From Phycisphaerae bacterium (GTDB lineage Bacteria; Planctomycetota; Phycisphaerae; UBA1845; UTPLA1), in assembly GCA_016935885.1 (NCBI GenBank), contig JAFGQA010000194.1, positions 1 to 25,266 on the forward strand: 25,266 bases of DNA, read 5' to 3'. How positions within the stretch are numbered: position 1 is the stretch's first letter; every line of letters begins with the position of its first letter. A model generated the notes under the pieces. It was not told where the DNA came from. It worked only from the letters and a program-made list of their open reading frames with translations, and made no database searches. Below are positions 16,398 through 23,900 of this stretch, one piece after another. The translations under genes and the position numbers were made by a program.

Positions 16398-17573
16398 ATG
16401 CAACGCACTGTCCTCCATTTTGACGCCGACGCCTTCTTTGCCTCGGTTGAGCAGGCCGCCGACCCGCGGCTTCGCGGCAAGCCGGTGGCCGTCGGTGGCT
16501 TGAACCGCGGCATCGTGGCGTCGGCGAGCTACGAGGCCCGGGCCTGCGGCATCTATACGCCGATGCCCACGGCGAGGGCCCGACGGCAGTGCCCGACGTT
16601 GATCATCGTGCCGCCGCGTTTCGAGTTGTACGAGCAGTTTTCGATGAACATCTTCGGCATGGCCGAGGAGATCACGCCGGTCATCGAGAAGCAATGCGTC
16701 GATGAAGGCTATCTCGACCTGACCGGCGTCCGGGCCTGTCTGCGGCGCGAGCCGGACGCGATCGCGGAGAAGTTTCGCGGCGACGTGGCGGCTTGGCTGA
16801 AGGTCACCATCTCGCAGGGGCTGGCCCGCAACAAGCTGATCAGCCAGATTGCCAGCAAGCTGCACAAACCCAACGGCCTGATTGCCGTGCCGCCGCGCGA
16901 CGATCGGGAGTTGGCATTTTTGCATCCGCTATCGGTCAAATGGCTGCCGGGCATCGGCGCGGTCGGCGCGAAGCTGTTTCAATCCAGCGGCCTGACGCGC
17001 ATCGGGCAGGTAGCCGCCATGCCGCTCGATTGGCTGGCCGAGCTGGCCGGTTCGGCCGCGAAGCAGTTGCGCGATTTTGCCCGCAACATCGACCACCGGC
17101 CCGTGGAAACGACCCGGCCGGACGCGCGGTCGTACGGCCATCAGGAGACGTTCGACGCCGACACGACCGACGTGGCGTTCATCGAGGCGACGCTCCGCCG
17201 GCTGGCGGACAAGGCATTTGCCCAGGTTCGGGCCGATGGCAAGCAGGTCCGCACGGTCACGGTCAAGATCCGCTACACGGACATGGACGAGCACCAGGGC
17301 CAGACGAGCCTGCCCGATCCGACGGACGTCGAGGAGCACGCCTACCCGGTGCTGTCGCGATTGTTGCGCCGCCTGTGGGACCGCCGCGTCCGGCTGCGGA
17401 TGGTGCAGGTGAAGTTATCGAATGTTTATAGCGGTTTTAGTCAATTGGATTTGTTCGGCGTGAAAGAGCGGCAGCGGAAGTTGGCCGTTACCTGCGAGGA
17501 GATTCGCGAGCGATTCGGCCCCCGCGGACTGATGCGGGGGCACGACATGAAGTTGTTAGCTGTTAGCTATTAG
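16398..17573 (+). CDS. dinB: DNA polymerase IV, Y family (DinB)
   Basis: This gene encodes 391 residues from ATG 16398. Y-family catalytic acids are intact: Asp9 in VLHFDADAFFASVEQ, and Asp102 with Glu103 in CVDEGYLDLTG. Further hallmarks are SYEARACGIYTPMP (residues 44-57), SQGLARNKLISQIASKLHKPNG and the thumb motif WLPGIGAVGAKLF. Near the C-terminus Q349-L-D-L-F353 is a textbook beta-clamp-binding motif. This is an active Pol IV type rather than the catalytically dead ImuB usually paired with DnaE2. It synthesises DNA across lesions and from misaligned ends. It lies between the UmuD-like gene and dnaE2, probably one transcript. No Shine-Dalgarno is visible because the spacer is a heptamer array, and the last residues (LLAVSY) and stop come from a second array. 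Confidence 0.95.
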   Translation: MQRTVLHFDADAFFASVEQAADPRLRGKPVAVGGLNRGIVASASYEARACGIYTPMPTARARRQCPTLIIVPPRFELYEQFSMNIFGMAEEITPVIEKQCVDEGYLDLTGVRACLRREPDAIAEKFRGDVAAWLKVTISQGLARNKLISQIASKLHKPNGLIAVPPRDDRELAFLHPLSVKWLPGIGAVGAKLFQSSGLTRIGQVAAMPLDWLAELAGSAAKQLRDFARNIDHRPVETTRPDARSYGHQETFDADTTDVAFIEATLRRLADKAFAQVRADGKQVRTVTVKIRYTDMDEHQGQTSLPDPTDVEEHAYPVLSRLLRRLWDRRVRLRMVQVKLSNVYSGFSQLDLFGVKERQRKLAVTCEEIRERFGPRGLMRGHDMKLLAVSY

Positions 17574-17589
17574 CTGTTTGCTGTTTGCT
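17555..17589. repeat. Heptamer array GTTAGCT/GTTTGCT, five units
   Basis: Units GTTAGCT x2, ATTAGCT and GTTTGCT x2 cover the last codons of dinB and its TAG stop (17571-17573). Confidence 0.88.
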
Positions 17590-17596
17590 ATCAGGC

Positions 17597-17689
17597 CTAC
17601 AGCGATTCTGCGACTACGATTTCATCGGCAATCCGAACGGTGTTTGTTCGGAGTGTGGGGAGAGGGTCCCCGTCAACGAACGAAGATGA
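17597..17689 (+). pseudogene. Remnant of a planctomycete zinc-ribbon coding sequence
   Basis: The frame from 17597 to the TGA at 17687-17689 reads FCDYDFIGNPNGVCSECGERVP after a short lead. That matches the recurrent Planctomycetota zinc ribbon of the form CxxCxYDLxGNxxGxCPECG, with the first cysteine of the first knuckle lost. Only about 30 codons are open and no good start exists, so I read it as a relic of a gene rather than a functional peptide, filling the gap between dinB and dnaE2. Confidence 0.45.
17633..17651. promoter_or_regulatory. Inverted repeat CCGAAC-N7-GTTCGG upstream of dnaE2
   Basis: A perfect 6-bp inverted repeat with a 7-bp gap lies 57 bp before the dnaE2 start. GAAC/GTTC half-sites are used by several LexA repressors, though the known inverted box has a 4-bp gap. 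It coincides with the zinc-ribbon relic, so it may be chance. Confidence 0.2.
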
Positions 17690-17707
17690 TGTCTTGGAAG
17701 GGGTCCC

Positions 17708-20700
17708 GTGCGTGCGACGCGATCGGTTCAGATAGCGCCCGCCTACATCCCGCTCCACAATCGCTCCGCCTATTCCTTTGGCTCGGCGTTGACCATGCCG
17801 GGCGCGTTGGCGGAATTCGCGGCGGTCTGTGGGATGCCGGCCATCGCGCTGACAGACCTGAGCGGGCTCTACGCGGCGGTGCAGTTTCAACAGGCATGTC
17901 AGAAGGCCGACATCAAGCCGATCTTCGGGGCGGAACTTGATGTTGTTGATGATCACCCCGTCGCACGCGGCGGGGCTAAACATCAACGGGGGTATGGGCG
18001 TGTTGGTGTCGTCCTGCTGGCGCGAAGCCTGGTCGGCTATGGGAACCTGTGCCGGTTGATTTCTTCGCAACACCTGCGCGAAGATGAAATCGATCTCGAT
18101 GATTTGTGCGAGCACGCGCGGGATTTGATCTGCTTGGTTGGTCGTACGATTGCCTCGTTTGACGCCGTCGCGCGTGGTTCACGCCCGTTTAGCGGTGTCG
18201 CGTGCGACACCTCTCCTCCGCCCGCGGCGGGGCTAAACGAACATGTGGGATCGTTGCGCGAGGCATTTGGTCAACGTTTGTATATCGAATTAACAATCCA
18301 TTGTGACGACGACGTTGCCGTCGCACGTCGCCGCGCCCGTCTTGCGGATGAGCTTGGTATCCCCGTCGTCGCCGCGTGCGAATCACGTTGTCTGCGGCGC
18401 GATCAATCGCCGGCGCTCAAGGCGCTGTCATCTATCGGCACGCTCACCTTGCTGGACCAGCCGCACCCGGACAAGCCGCGTGGCGCATGGTACGTGCGGA
18501 CCCCGCGGGAAATGCATCGACTATTTCGCCGCCGGCCCGATGCGATTGCCAATACACGGGTCATTGCCGAGCAATGCGACGTGGCATTGGACCTTTCACA
18601 GAGCAGGTTTCCCGGCTTCGACTCGCCCGACGGGCGAACGGCGATCCAGCACTTGCGGGCACTCGCCGTGGCCGGCTGTCGGCGACGCTACGTGGACGAG
18701 CCGCCGCAGCGAGGCATCGGCGGCAAGCGGCCGACGCTCACCGAGGCGCTCGAACGCATTGAGCGCGAGTTGTCGGTCATCGAGCAGGTGCATTACGCCG
18801 AATACTTCCTGGTCTTCCACGAGATCGCCGAGTATTGTCGCCGCGAAGGCATTTCATTTCTCGCCCGCGGTTCGGCGGCCGATTCGCTGGTCTGCTACGC
18901 GTTGGGCATCAGCCACGCGTGCCCGTTCCGGTTCGATCTGCCGTTCGACCGCTTCATCAACCCCGAGCGGGCGAGGTTCAGCAAGATGGCCGACATCGAC
19001 CTGGATCTGCCGTGGGACCAGCGCGATCAAGTCATTCGGTGGGTCTATGACCGTTGGGGGCACGACCGCGTGGCGATGATCGGCGCGCCGAACACGTTTC
19101 ATGCCCGTGCGGCCGTGGCGGAGTTGGGTAAGGTGTACGGCCTGCCGGCCCACGAGGTGCATCGCACGACCAAGCTGCTGCCGCGCGCGGCCTCCTGGGG
19201 CCTGCCCGAGACCGTTGCAGGATCGCCCGAGACCCGGGGCAACGTATTCATGGACGAGGAGCCCTATCGCACGATCTTGCGAATGGCCCGCGATTTGGAG
19301 GGCCTGCCGCGACACTGGGCGATGCACCCCTGCGGGCTGGTGGTTTCGCCCGAGCCACTAACGGACCTGGTCCCGGTGCAGCGATCGCCAAAGGGCCCGC
19401 TCGTCGCACAGTACGACATGGACGCGATCGAGGATTTGGGATTTGTTAAGGTTGATCTGTTGGGGCAGGCCGGCTTGTCGGTGTTGCGTGACGCGGTGGT
19501 GGAGATTAATCGCTCGTTTAGCGGTGCCGCATGCGACACCAATCACCTAACCCCGTTTGGCGGTGTCGCGTGCGACACCGATCGGGTCGCACGCTACCCG
19601 GCTAAACGAGGGGTGACCAAGCTGACGAGGCACACTCGCGTCGATCTCGATGTGGACGTCGATTACTCCGACGCCGCCACGTGGGAGATGATCGCCCGCG
19701 GCGATGCCCGTGGCGTGCACCACATCGAATCGCCGGCCATGACCAGTCTTTTGCAGCAGTGCAATTGTCGTGACATCGACTGCCTGACCACGGTCGTCGC
19801 GATCATCCGCCCAGGCGCGGCCAATCAGGGCAAGAAAGACGCCTTCGCGCGCCGCTATCAGGGTCTCGAGCCGGCGAGCTATGTCCATCCGTCGCTCGAG
19901 CCGGTCCTGGAAAGGACCTACGGCCTGATGGTGTTCGAGGAGCACATCTTACAGACGGCCGTCGAATTCGCCGGCATGAACCTGGGCCGGGCAGACGTGC
20001 TGCGCCGAGCCTTGAACAAGCAAAACCTGCCGATGATCGCCGAATTGAGATCGGAGTTTTACGCGAGCGCCCTGCTGGGCGGCCGCCACCCGCGCGAGAT
20101 AGATACCGTCTGGTCCCAGGTGGAGGCCTTTCGCGGTTTCATGTTCAACAAGGCCCACTCAGCGGAGTACGCGGTCGAGGCGTTCCAGGGCGCTTGGCTC
20201 AAGCGGCGTTGGCCGGCCCATTACATCGCCGCGATCCTGTCGAACTATCGCGGCTTCTACGCCCATTCGCCGACGTTGCCGCAGATCCTTTACGTCATGG
20301 AGGCGCTGCGCCTGGGCATTGGCTTCCTGCCGCCGTGCGTGAATCGCTCGGGCGAGCGCTTCAGTGTTGAATACGATTCATCTGTGTTTAGCGGTGCCGC
20401 GTGCGGCACCGAGAATAGCGCATTGCGAACTGCGAATAGCCAAACGGAGCATACGTCGCCCGCCACGTCTTTCGCCATTTGCCATTTGCCATTCGCTATT
20501 CGCCATTCGCCATTCGCTACTCCGCCGCCTTCCGGGCGACGGCCGATGATTCGCGTGCCTGTTTCGCACATTAACGGTCTGTCGCACGGTTTTCTCGAAC
20601 GATACCACGCCGAGCGGCGTGACGGCGGGCCGTTCGCGTCGCTCACCGACTTCGTCGCCCGGTGTCGTCCCGGCGAGGCGGAGGCGCAGATGCTGCTCGA

Positions 20701-21307
20701 CAGCGGCGCGTTGGACGGCCTCGGTGGGTGGTCGCGGCCGGCGATGTTCTGGCAGCTTCGCAGGTTCGTACGGAGGGCCGCGCTGGGGAGCGCAACACTG
20801 TGGGGCATGGACTCGACAGAAACGACCACCGCCGCCCCGATCGAATTCACCGAACCCGACGCGTCCCAAATCGCCCAGCGCGAGATGGACCTGCTGGGCT
20901 TCCCGATCACCGTTGATCCGTTGACGCATCTTGGCCGCGACGACAAGGGCCGCCATATCGACTGGCGGCGATATGTGCTCGTCGATCAGTTGAACCGCCA
21001 CCTCGGCCGCCGCGTCACTGTCTGCGGACTGATGGTCGCCGACCGCATCAACGCCACGACGGGCGGCGATCTGATGAAGTTCGTCACGCTGGCCGACCGC
21101 ACCGGCTTCGTCGAGGCGGTCTTGTTCCCCAACACCTACCAGCGATTCGGACATCTGACGGCCTCGAACCCGATCCTGGCCGCCACGGGCATAGTCGAGC
21201 CGTTCGAGAACCGCAACGGCTTCACGCTACGCGTGCTGTACATCTCCCCGCCGGCCCACAAGACGAGCCATACAATTCAGCGCGCGCGGCGTTCCGAATC
21301 GAGGTAA
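17708..21307 (+). CDS. dnaE2: Error-prone DNA polymerase III alpha subunit DnaE2, with in-frame repeat insertions
   Basis: This gene encodes 1199 residues from GTG 17708, with GGAAGGGG just upstream. The order is an N-terminal PHP domain, polymerase core, helix-hairpin-helix region and OB fold (RRVTVCGLMVADR, near residue 1098). Core motifs are FLARGSAADSLVCYALGIS (about 385-403), ADIDLDLPWDQRDQVIRW with catalytic Asp431 and Asp433, and VKVDLLGQ with Asp583. PHP metal sites are degenerate: HNRS instead of HxHS at 17-20, and TDL instead of TDH at 49-51. DnaE2 carries out damage-tolerant synthesis with Y-family partners; dinB and a UmuD-like gene lie directly upstream. About 105 residues at 83-92, 160-178, 603-635 and 893-938 are translated palindromes and heptamers; without them the length is near the family norm of about 1050-1090. 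The frame stays intact throughout, so the protein is probably made. Confidence 0.93.
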   Translation: MRATRSVQIAPAYIPLHNRSAYSFGSALTMPGALAEFAAVCGMPAIALTDLSGLYAAVQFQQACQKADIKPIFGAELDVVDDHPVARGGAKHQRGYGRVGVVLLARSLVGYGNLCRLISSQHLREDEIDLDDLCEHARDLICLVGRTIASFDAVARGSRPFSGVACDTSPPPAAGLNEHVGSLREAFGQRLYIELTIHCDDDVAVARRRARLADELGIPVVAACESRCLRRDQSPALKALSSIGTLTLLDQPHPDKPRGAWYVRTPREMHRLFRRRPDAIANTRVIAEQCDVALDLSQSRFPGFDSPDGRTAIQHLRALAVAGCRRRYVDEPPQRGIGGKRPTLTEALERIERELSVIEQVHYAEYFLVFHEIAEYCRREGISFLARGSAADSLVCYALGISHACPFRFDLPFDRFINPERARFSKMADIDLDLPWDQRDQVIRWVYDRWGHDRVAMIGAPNTFHARAAVAELGKVYGLPAHEVHRTTKLLPRAASWGLPETVAGSPETRGNVFMDEEPYRTILRMARDLEGLPRHWAMHPCGLVVSPEPLTDLVPVQRSPKGPLVAQYDMDAIEDLGFVKVDLLGQAGLSVLRDAVVEINRSFSGAACDTNHLTPFGGVACDTDRVARYPAKRGVTKLTRHTRVDLDVDVDYSDAATWEMIARGDARGVHHIESPAMTSLLQQCNCRDIDCLTTVVAIIRPGAANQGKKDAFARRYQGLEPASYVHPSLEPVLERTYGLMVFEEHILQTAVEFAGMNLGRADVLRRALNKQNLPMIAELRSEFYASALLGGRHPREIDTVWSQVEAFRGFMFNKAHSAEYAVEAFQGAWLKRRWPAHYIAAILSNYRGFYAHSPTLPQILYVMEALRLGIGFLPPCVNRSGERFSVEYDSSVFSGAACGTENSALRTANSQTEHTSPATSFAICHLPFAIRHSPFATPPPSGRRPMIRVPVSHINGLSHGFLERYHAERRDGGPFASLTDFVARCRPGEAEAQMLLDSGALDGLGGWSRPAMFWQLRRFVRRAALGSATLWGMDSTETTTAAPIEFTEPDASQIAQREMDLLGFPITVDPLTHLGRDDKGRHIDWRRYVLVDQLNRHLGRRVTVCGLMVADRINATTGGDLMKFVTLADRTGFVEAVLFPNTYQRFGHLTASNPILAATGIVEPFENRNGFTLRVLYISPPAHKTSHTIQRARRSESR
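17956..17981 (+). repeat. Palindromic element right half inside dnaE2
   Basis: These 26 bases match the right half of copy 1 (15113-15138) at 25 positions, with one A-to-G change in the hairpin. The stretch is translated as HPVARGGAKH and lies in the PHP domain between the FGAELDV strand and the VGVVLLAR strand, a variable loop in the family. Confidence 0.85.
18186..18239 (+). repeat. Complete palindromic element inside dnaE2
   Basis: Outer arms CGTTTAGC (18186-18193) and GCTAAACG (18232-18239) enclose GGTGTCGC-GT-GCGACACC (18194-18211) and a changed but still pairing hairpin CCGCC-CGC-GGCGG (18218-18230). It is translated as PFSGVACDT followed by PPAAGLNE, in a PHP-domain loop before LYIELTIH. 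Confidence 0.9.
19513..19610 (+). repeat. Composite palindromic element inside dnaE2
   Basis: Perfect 10-bp outer arms CTCGTTTAGC (19513-19522) and GCTAAACGAG (19601-19610) enclose two left halves (hairpins at 19523-19540 and 19562-19579) and one decayed right half (CGGGT pairing ACCCG). It is translated as SFSGAACDT and PFGGVACDT, then VARYPAKR, between the VKVDLLGQ motif region and the GVHHIESPAM motif. Confidence 0.9.
20386..20410 (+). repeat. Palindromic element left half inside dnaE2
   Basis: GTTTAGC then GGTGCCGC-GT-GCGGCACC (20393-20410). Relative to the other copies both sides of the stem have changed (T to C and A to G), keeping the 8-bp stem. It is translated as VFSGAACGT, before the heptamer insert and after PPCVNRSGERFSVE. 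Confidence 0.88.
20413..20522. repeat. Inverted heptamer arrays translated within dnaE2
   Basis: Four units (GAATAGC, GCATTGC, GAACTGC, GAATAGC) at 20413-20440 are followed, after about 33 bp, by seven units in the opposite orientation (GCCATTT x2, GCCATTC, GCTATTC, GCCATTC x2, GCTACTC) at 20474-20522. The two arms can pair. The second array is translated as a seven-residue repeat, FAICHLP then FAIRHSP. The units are the complement of the array at 16320. Confidence 0.9.
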
Positions 21308-21455
21308 TACACGAGCCCCACTAAGAAACCTACGTGCTCCAACTGGAGTTGACGTTGAGCAGTCGAACGATCGACGATGTACCCGGCTGTCAGATCTCCG
21401 GATAATCGCCCACCAAGATAGGGGGATTCCCCATCCACCTTCATTGACATCAACC

Positions 21456-22760
21456 TCACATCTTCGACATCCGGATTGCTCGGCGCAACATCCGCTGCCG
21501 TTTCTCAAGGGTCTTGGCATCCGAGGGTAGACGAAGGTATTCACTGTATTCTTCAAGACTTTGGACGTCCAAGTGATTGCAGATCAAGCGTAGAAGATGC
21601 GGTTCGACGAAGGATTTCATCATGTACGCGGTCTCCTCACGATCTCCACTTGACCGCGCAGCATGAACGAATCGATTCCGGCGAAGCCGAAGGGACTCAA
21701 GCAGTTGTCGAGCCAGATGTCTATCTTCGTCTAGCCAGGTAGCTCGTCGAATCGTCTCATCATACTTCGCACCAACCGTATCGGTCAGCTTCTCAAGGAT
21801 GCTCCACATTTGAAGAAACGCGACGTCGAGGTTCGAATGATCGAGCGCGGTTACATACCTGATGATCAACTCCTCAATGTCGTTTCTGTACGGCAATCGC
21901 CTTATACGTCTCACTGCCCATTTCCGGTTCTTCTCAATCGTTTCCCATCCCGCCTTGGGGTCGAAGAGCTTCTGGTCTCCCGTGTAGTCGTGTTCGTACC
22001 AGTAAACATCTCCTACGAGCGTGCCGTCTGGATGATGAAGCGTGTAGATTGGGCCCGTGTGGATTACGCCGATCGACTGCTGCTTTCTTATGCCAAAGGT
22101 CATCGACGACGATCCGTAGGTCGCAAGAAGCGTCCATAATCCGCGCAGAAGATTCAAGGCGGCAAGGGCGCTGTCGGTAGCCTCTGCAAAACTCCGTCCT
22201 GCCGTCTTGACCTTAACCATTTGATACTGCGTAGACTTGATGTGTTGCGCCAAGGGAGTCCGCCGCGCTTGCAACAAAAGGGCATCGGGATAAGGAAAGC
22301 GAGCGACGCGTTTTTTCAGGGGCGCAATCTCGCAATCTCGGATGTGCAAGCGAGTTGCGGGCAAGTTGGAAACCGACAATGAGCCCAGAAGAACGTATTG
22401 AACGATAGGTTCCCGAAAGTGTAACGCAACGAGTTTCTGTGCACTTTCGATCACGGCACTTGGAGCGATGGGCTTCCCTCCACCCTGTTTCTTAATGACT
22501 GATATGATCGCCCCCCGGATAATAGACCGCGTGTCGGAATCATTGAGTGCGCGACATTGGGCGTCCTGGATAACAACGGCCGAAACGACAGCCGAGTGAT
22601 AGTTATGAAACGGCGAATACGGCCATCTGATTTCGCCTTTGTCGGTTAGGCTGGCAGATGTGCCAATCCTGTCCAGCAGAATGGTTGGCGCGCACTTATC
22701 ATCATCACACTTGTACGGCTTGCCTGCCGGTGTTCTCCAGAACACGTAACGCTTGTTCAA
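21456..22760 (-). CDS. HEPN-like (ApeA-type) domain protein of unknown function
   Basis: This gene encodes 434 residues from TTG 22760, which has an excellent GGGAGG ribosome site five bases upstream; no ATG fits. The N-terminal two thirds are not recognised. The last 130 residues are helical and include FLQMWSILEKLTDTVG and LRLRRNRFVHAARSSGD; the RNRFVH segment (near residues 359-364) fits the R-x4-H motif of HEPN domains, and the layout resembles ApeA-like HEPN proteins, some of which act as anti-phage RNases. Base composition is visibly less GC-rich than neighbouring genes, suggesting acquisition by transfer. It is convergent with dnaE2 across a 148-bp spacer in which I see no feature. A defence role is only inferred. 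Confidence 0.75.
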   Translation of the reverse strand: MNKRYVFWRTPAGKPYKCDDDKCAPTILLDRIGTSASLTDKGEIRWPYSPFHNYHSAVVSAVVIQDAQCRALNDSDTRSIIRGAIISVIKKQGGGKPIAPSAVIESAQKLVALHFREPIVQYVLLGSLSVSNLPATRLHIRDCEIAPLKKRVARFPYPDALLLQARRTPLAQHIKSTQYQMVKVKTAGRSFAEATDSALAALNLLRGLWTLLATYGSSSMTFGIRKQQSIGVIHTGPIYTLHHPDGTLVGDVYWYEHDYTGDQKLFDPKAGWETIEKNRKWAVRRIRRLPYRNDIEELIIRYVTALDHSNLDVAFLQMWSILEKLTDTVGAKYDETIRRATWLDEDRHLARQLLESLRLRRNRFVHAARSSGDREETAYMMKSFVEPHLLRLICNHLDVQSLEEYSEYLRLPSDAKTLEKRQRMLRRAIRMSKM

Positions 22761-22855
22761 GTCTGCCTCCCTTCATGGCTTCTTGCGAGATTGCTCTTCA
22801 TGGCGTAGAACTGAGCTTCGCCCTCGGAACTGGTCCGGGATTCCGGAGATAATCT

Positions 22856-23836
22856 TCACACGCGTGCAAACCGCCACAGACCCACCTCCCCCGCCGCCGC
22901 GTACGCCTCCGCAAGTTCCGACCGATCCGGCCGACGGTTGATCTCGTCATACTTGATCGAACCAGCGGCGTCGCCCGGATCGCTTGGCTTGCCAACTTGG
23001 TTGTCGGGGTGATACTGGGCCATGATGTTCACGAACGTGTCCGGCGAAACCTCCTCCGCCAGCCAACGGAAGATCGCCCGCGTCTCGTCCAACTGCCCCG
23101 GCATGACCAGGTGGCGCACCAACACGCCGCGGCACGCCACGCCGTCCGGCGTGAAATGCAGATCGCCGACCTGCCGGTGCATCTCGAGGATCGCCGCACG
23201 GGCCCGATCGGGATAGTCCTTCGCCTTGCACAGCCGCCCGGCCGTGTCGGCCGACCAGAACTTGAAGTCCGGCATGTAGATGTCCACCAGCCCGTCCATC
23301 AGCTTCAACGATGACAGGGCGTCATAGGTGCCGGTGTTGTACACAATCGGCAGTGTCAGGCCCCGGTCGATCGCCACGGCAAGCGCCTCGATGACCTGCG
23401 GCACGACGTGCTCCGGCGTCACCAGGTTGATGTTGTGGCAGCCTGTCGCCTGCAGGGCCAGCATCAGATCGGCAATCCCGCCGGCGTCAAGTTCCGTGCC
23501 GGCCGGCCGTTGCGAGATGTCCCAGTTCTGACAGAAGACGCAACGCAGGTTGCACATCGAGAAGAAGATCGTGCCGGACCCGCGCCGGCCGCGGAGGCAG
23601 CTTTCTTCTCCCATGTGCGGAAACGCCGAATTCACTCGGGCGTGACGGCCCGTGCGGCAGAACTTCATCTCGTCGGCCAGGCGGTTGACTTCGCAGCACC
23701 GTGGGCAAGCGCGGCAGCAGGCCAGCTCGTTCAACGCCGCTGCCACCCGCTCATCCATCGTGCGCCGCACGGACGGGGCGAGATAGGCCGCCCGTGCCGA
23801 AGGCACGACGAACCGATCTGCACGCTCTGCTGACAT
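22856..23836 (-). CDS. Radical SAM protein, PflX-like (COG1313 type)
   Basis: This gene encodes 326 residues from ATG 23836; ATG 23887 upstream is also possible since neither has a clear ribosome site. The radical SAM cluster motif is CNLRCVFC (Cys95, Cys99, Cys102), preceded by a cysteine-rich N-terminal part (CCRACPRCCEVNRLADEMKFC, Cys40 to Cys60) that may hold a second metal site. GCHNINLVTPEHVVPQ, LPIVYNTGTYD, VDIYMPDFKFW and LVRHLVMPG follow the pattern of PflX-like proteins related to pyruvate formate-lyase activating enzyme. No glycyl radical enzyme partner is in the window, so the substrate is unknown. The gene follows a membrane protein gene on the same strand (64-bp gap). Confidence 0.88.
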   Translation of the reverse strand: MSAERADRFVVPSARAAYLAPSVRRTMDERVAAALNELACCRACPRCCEVNRLADEMKFCRTGRHARVNSAFPHMGEESCLRGRRGSGTIFFSMCNLRCVFCQNWDISQRPAGTELDAGGIADLMLALQATGCHNINLVTPEHVVPQVIEALAVAIDRGLTLPIVYNTGTYDALSSLKLMDGLVDIYMPDFKFWSADTAGRLCKAKDYPDRARAAILEMHRQVGDLHFTPDGVACRGVLVRHLVMPGQLDETRAIFRWLAEEVSPDTFVNIMAQYHPDNQVGKPSDPGDAAGSIKYDEINRRPDRSELAEAYAAAGEVGLWRFARV

Positions 23837-23900
23837 CAGCATCAGGATAGCCCGTTGTGCGAACGCGAGAAACGGCCCACTCACCATCCAGCTCGACGTC

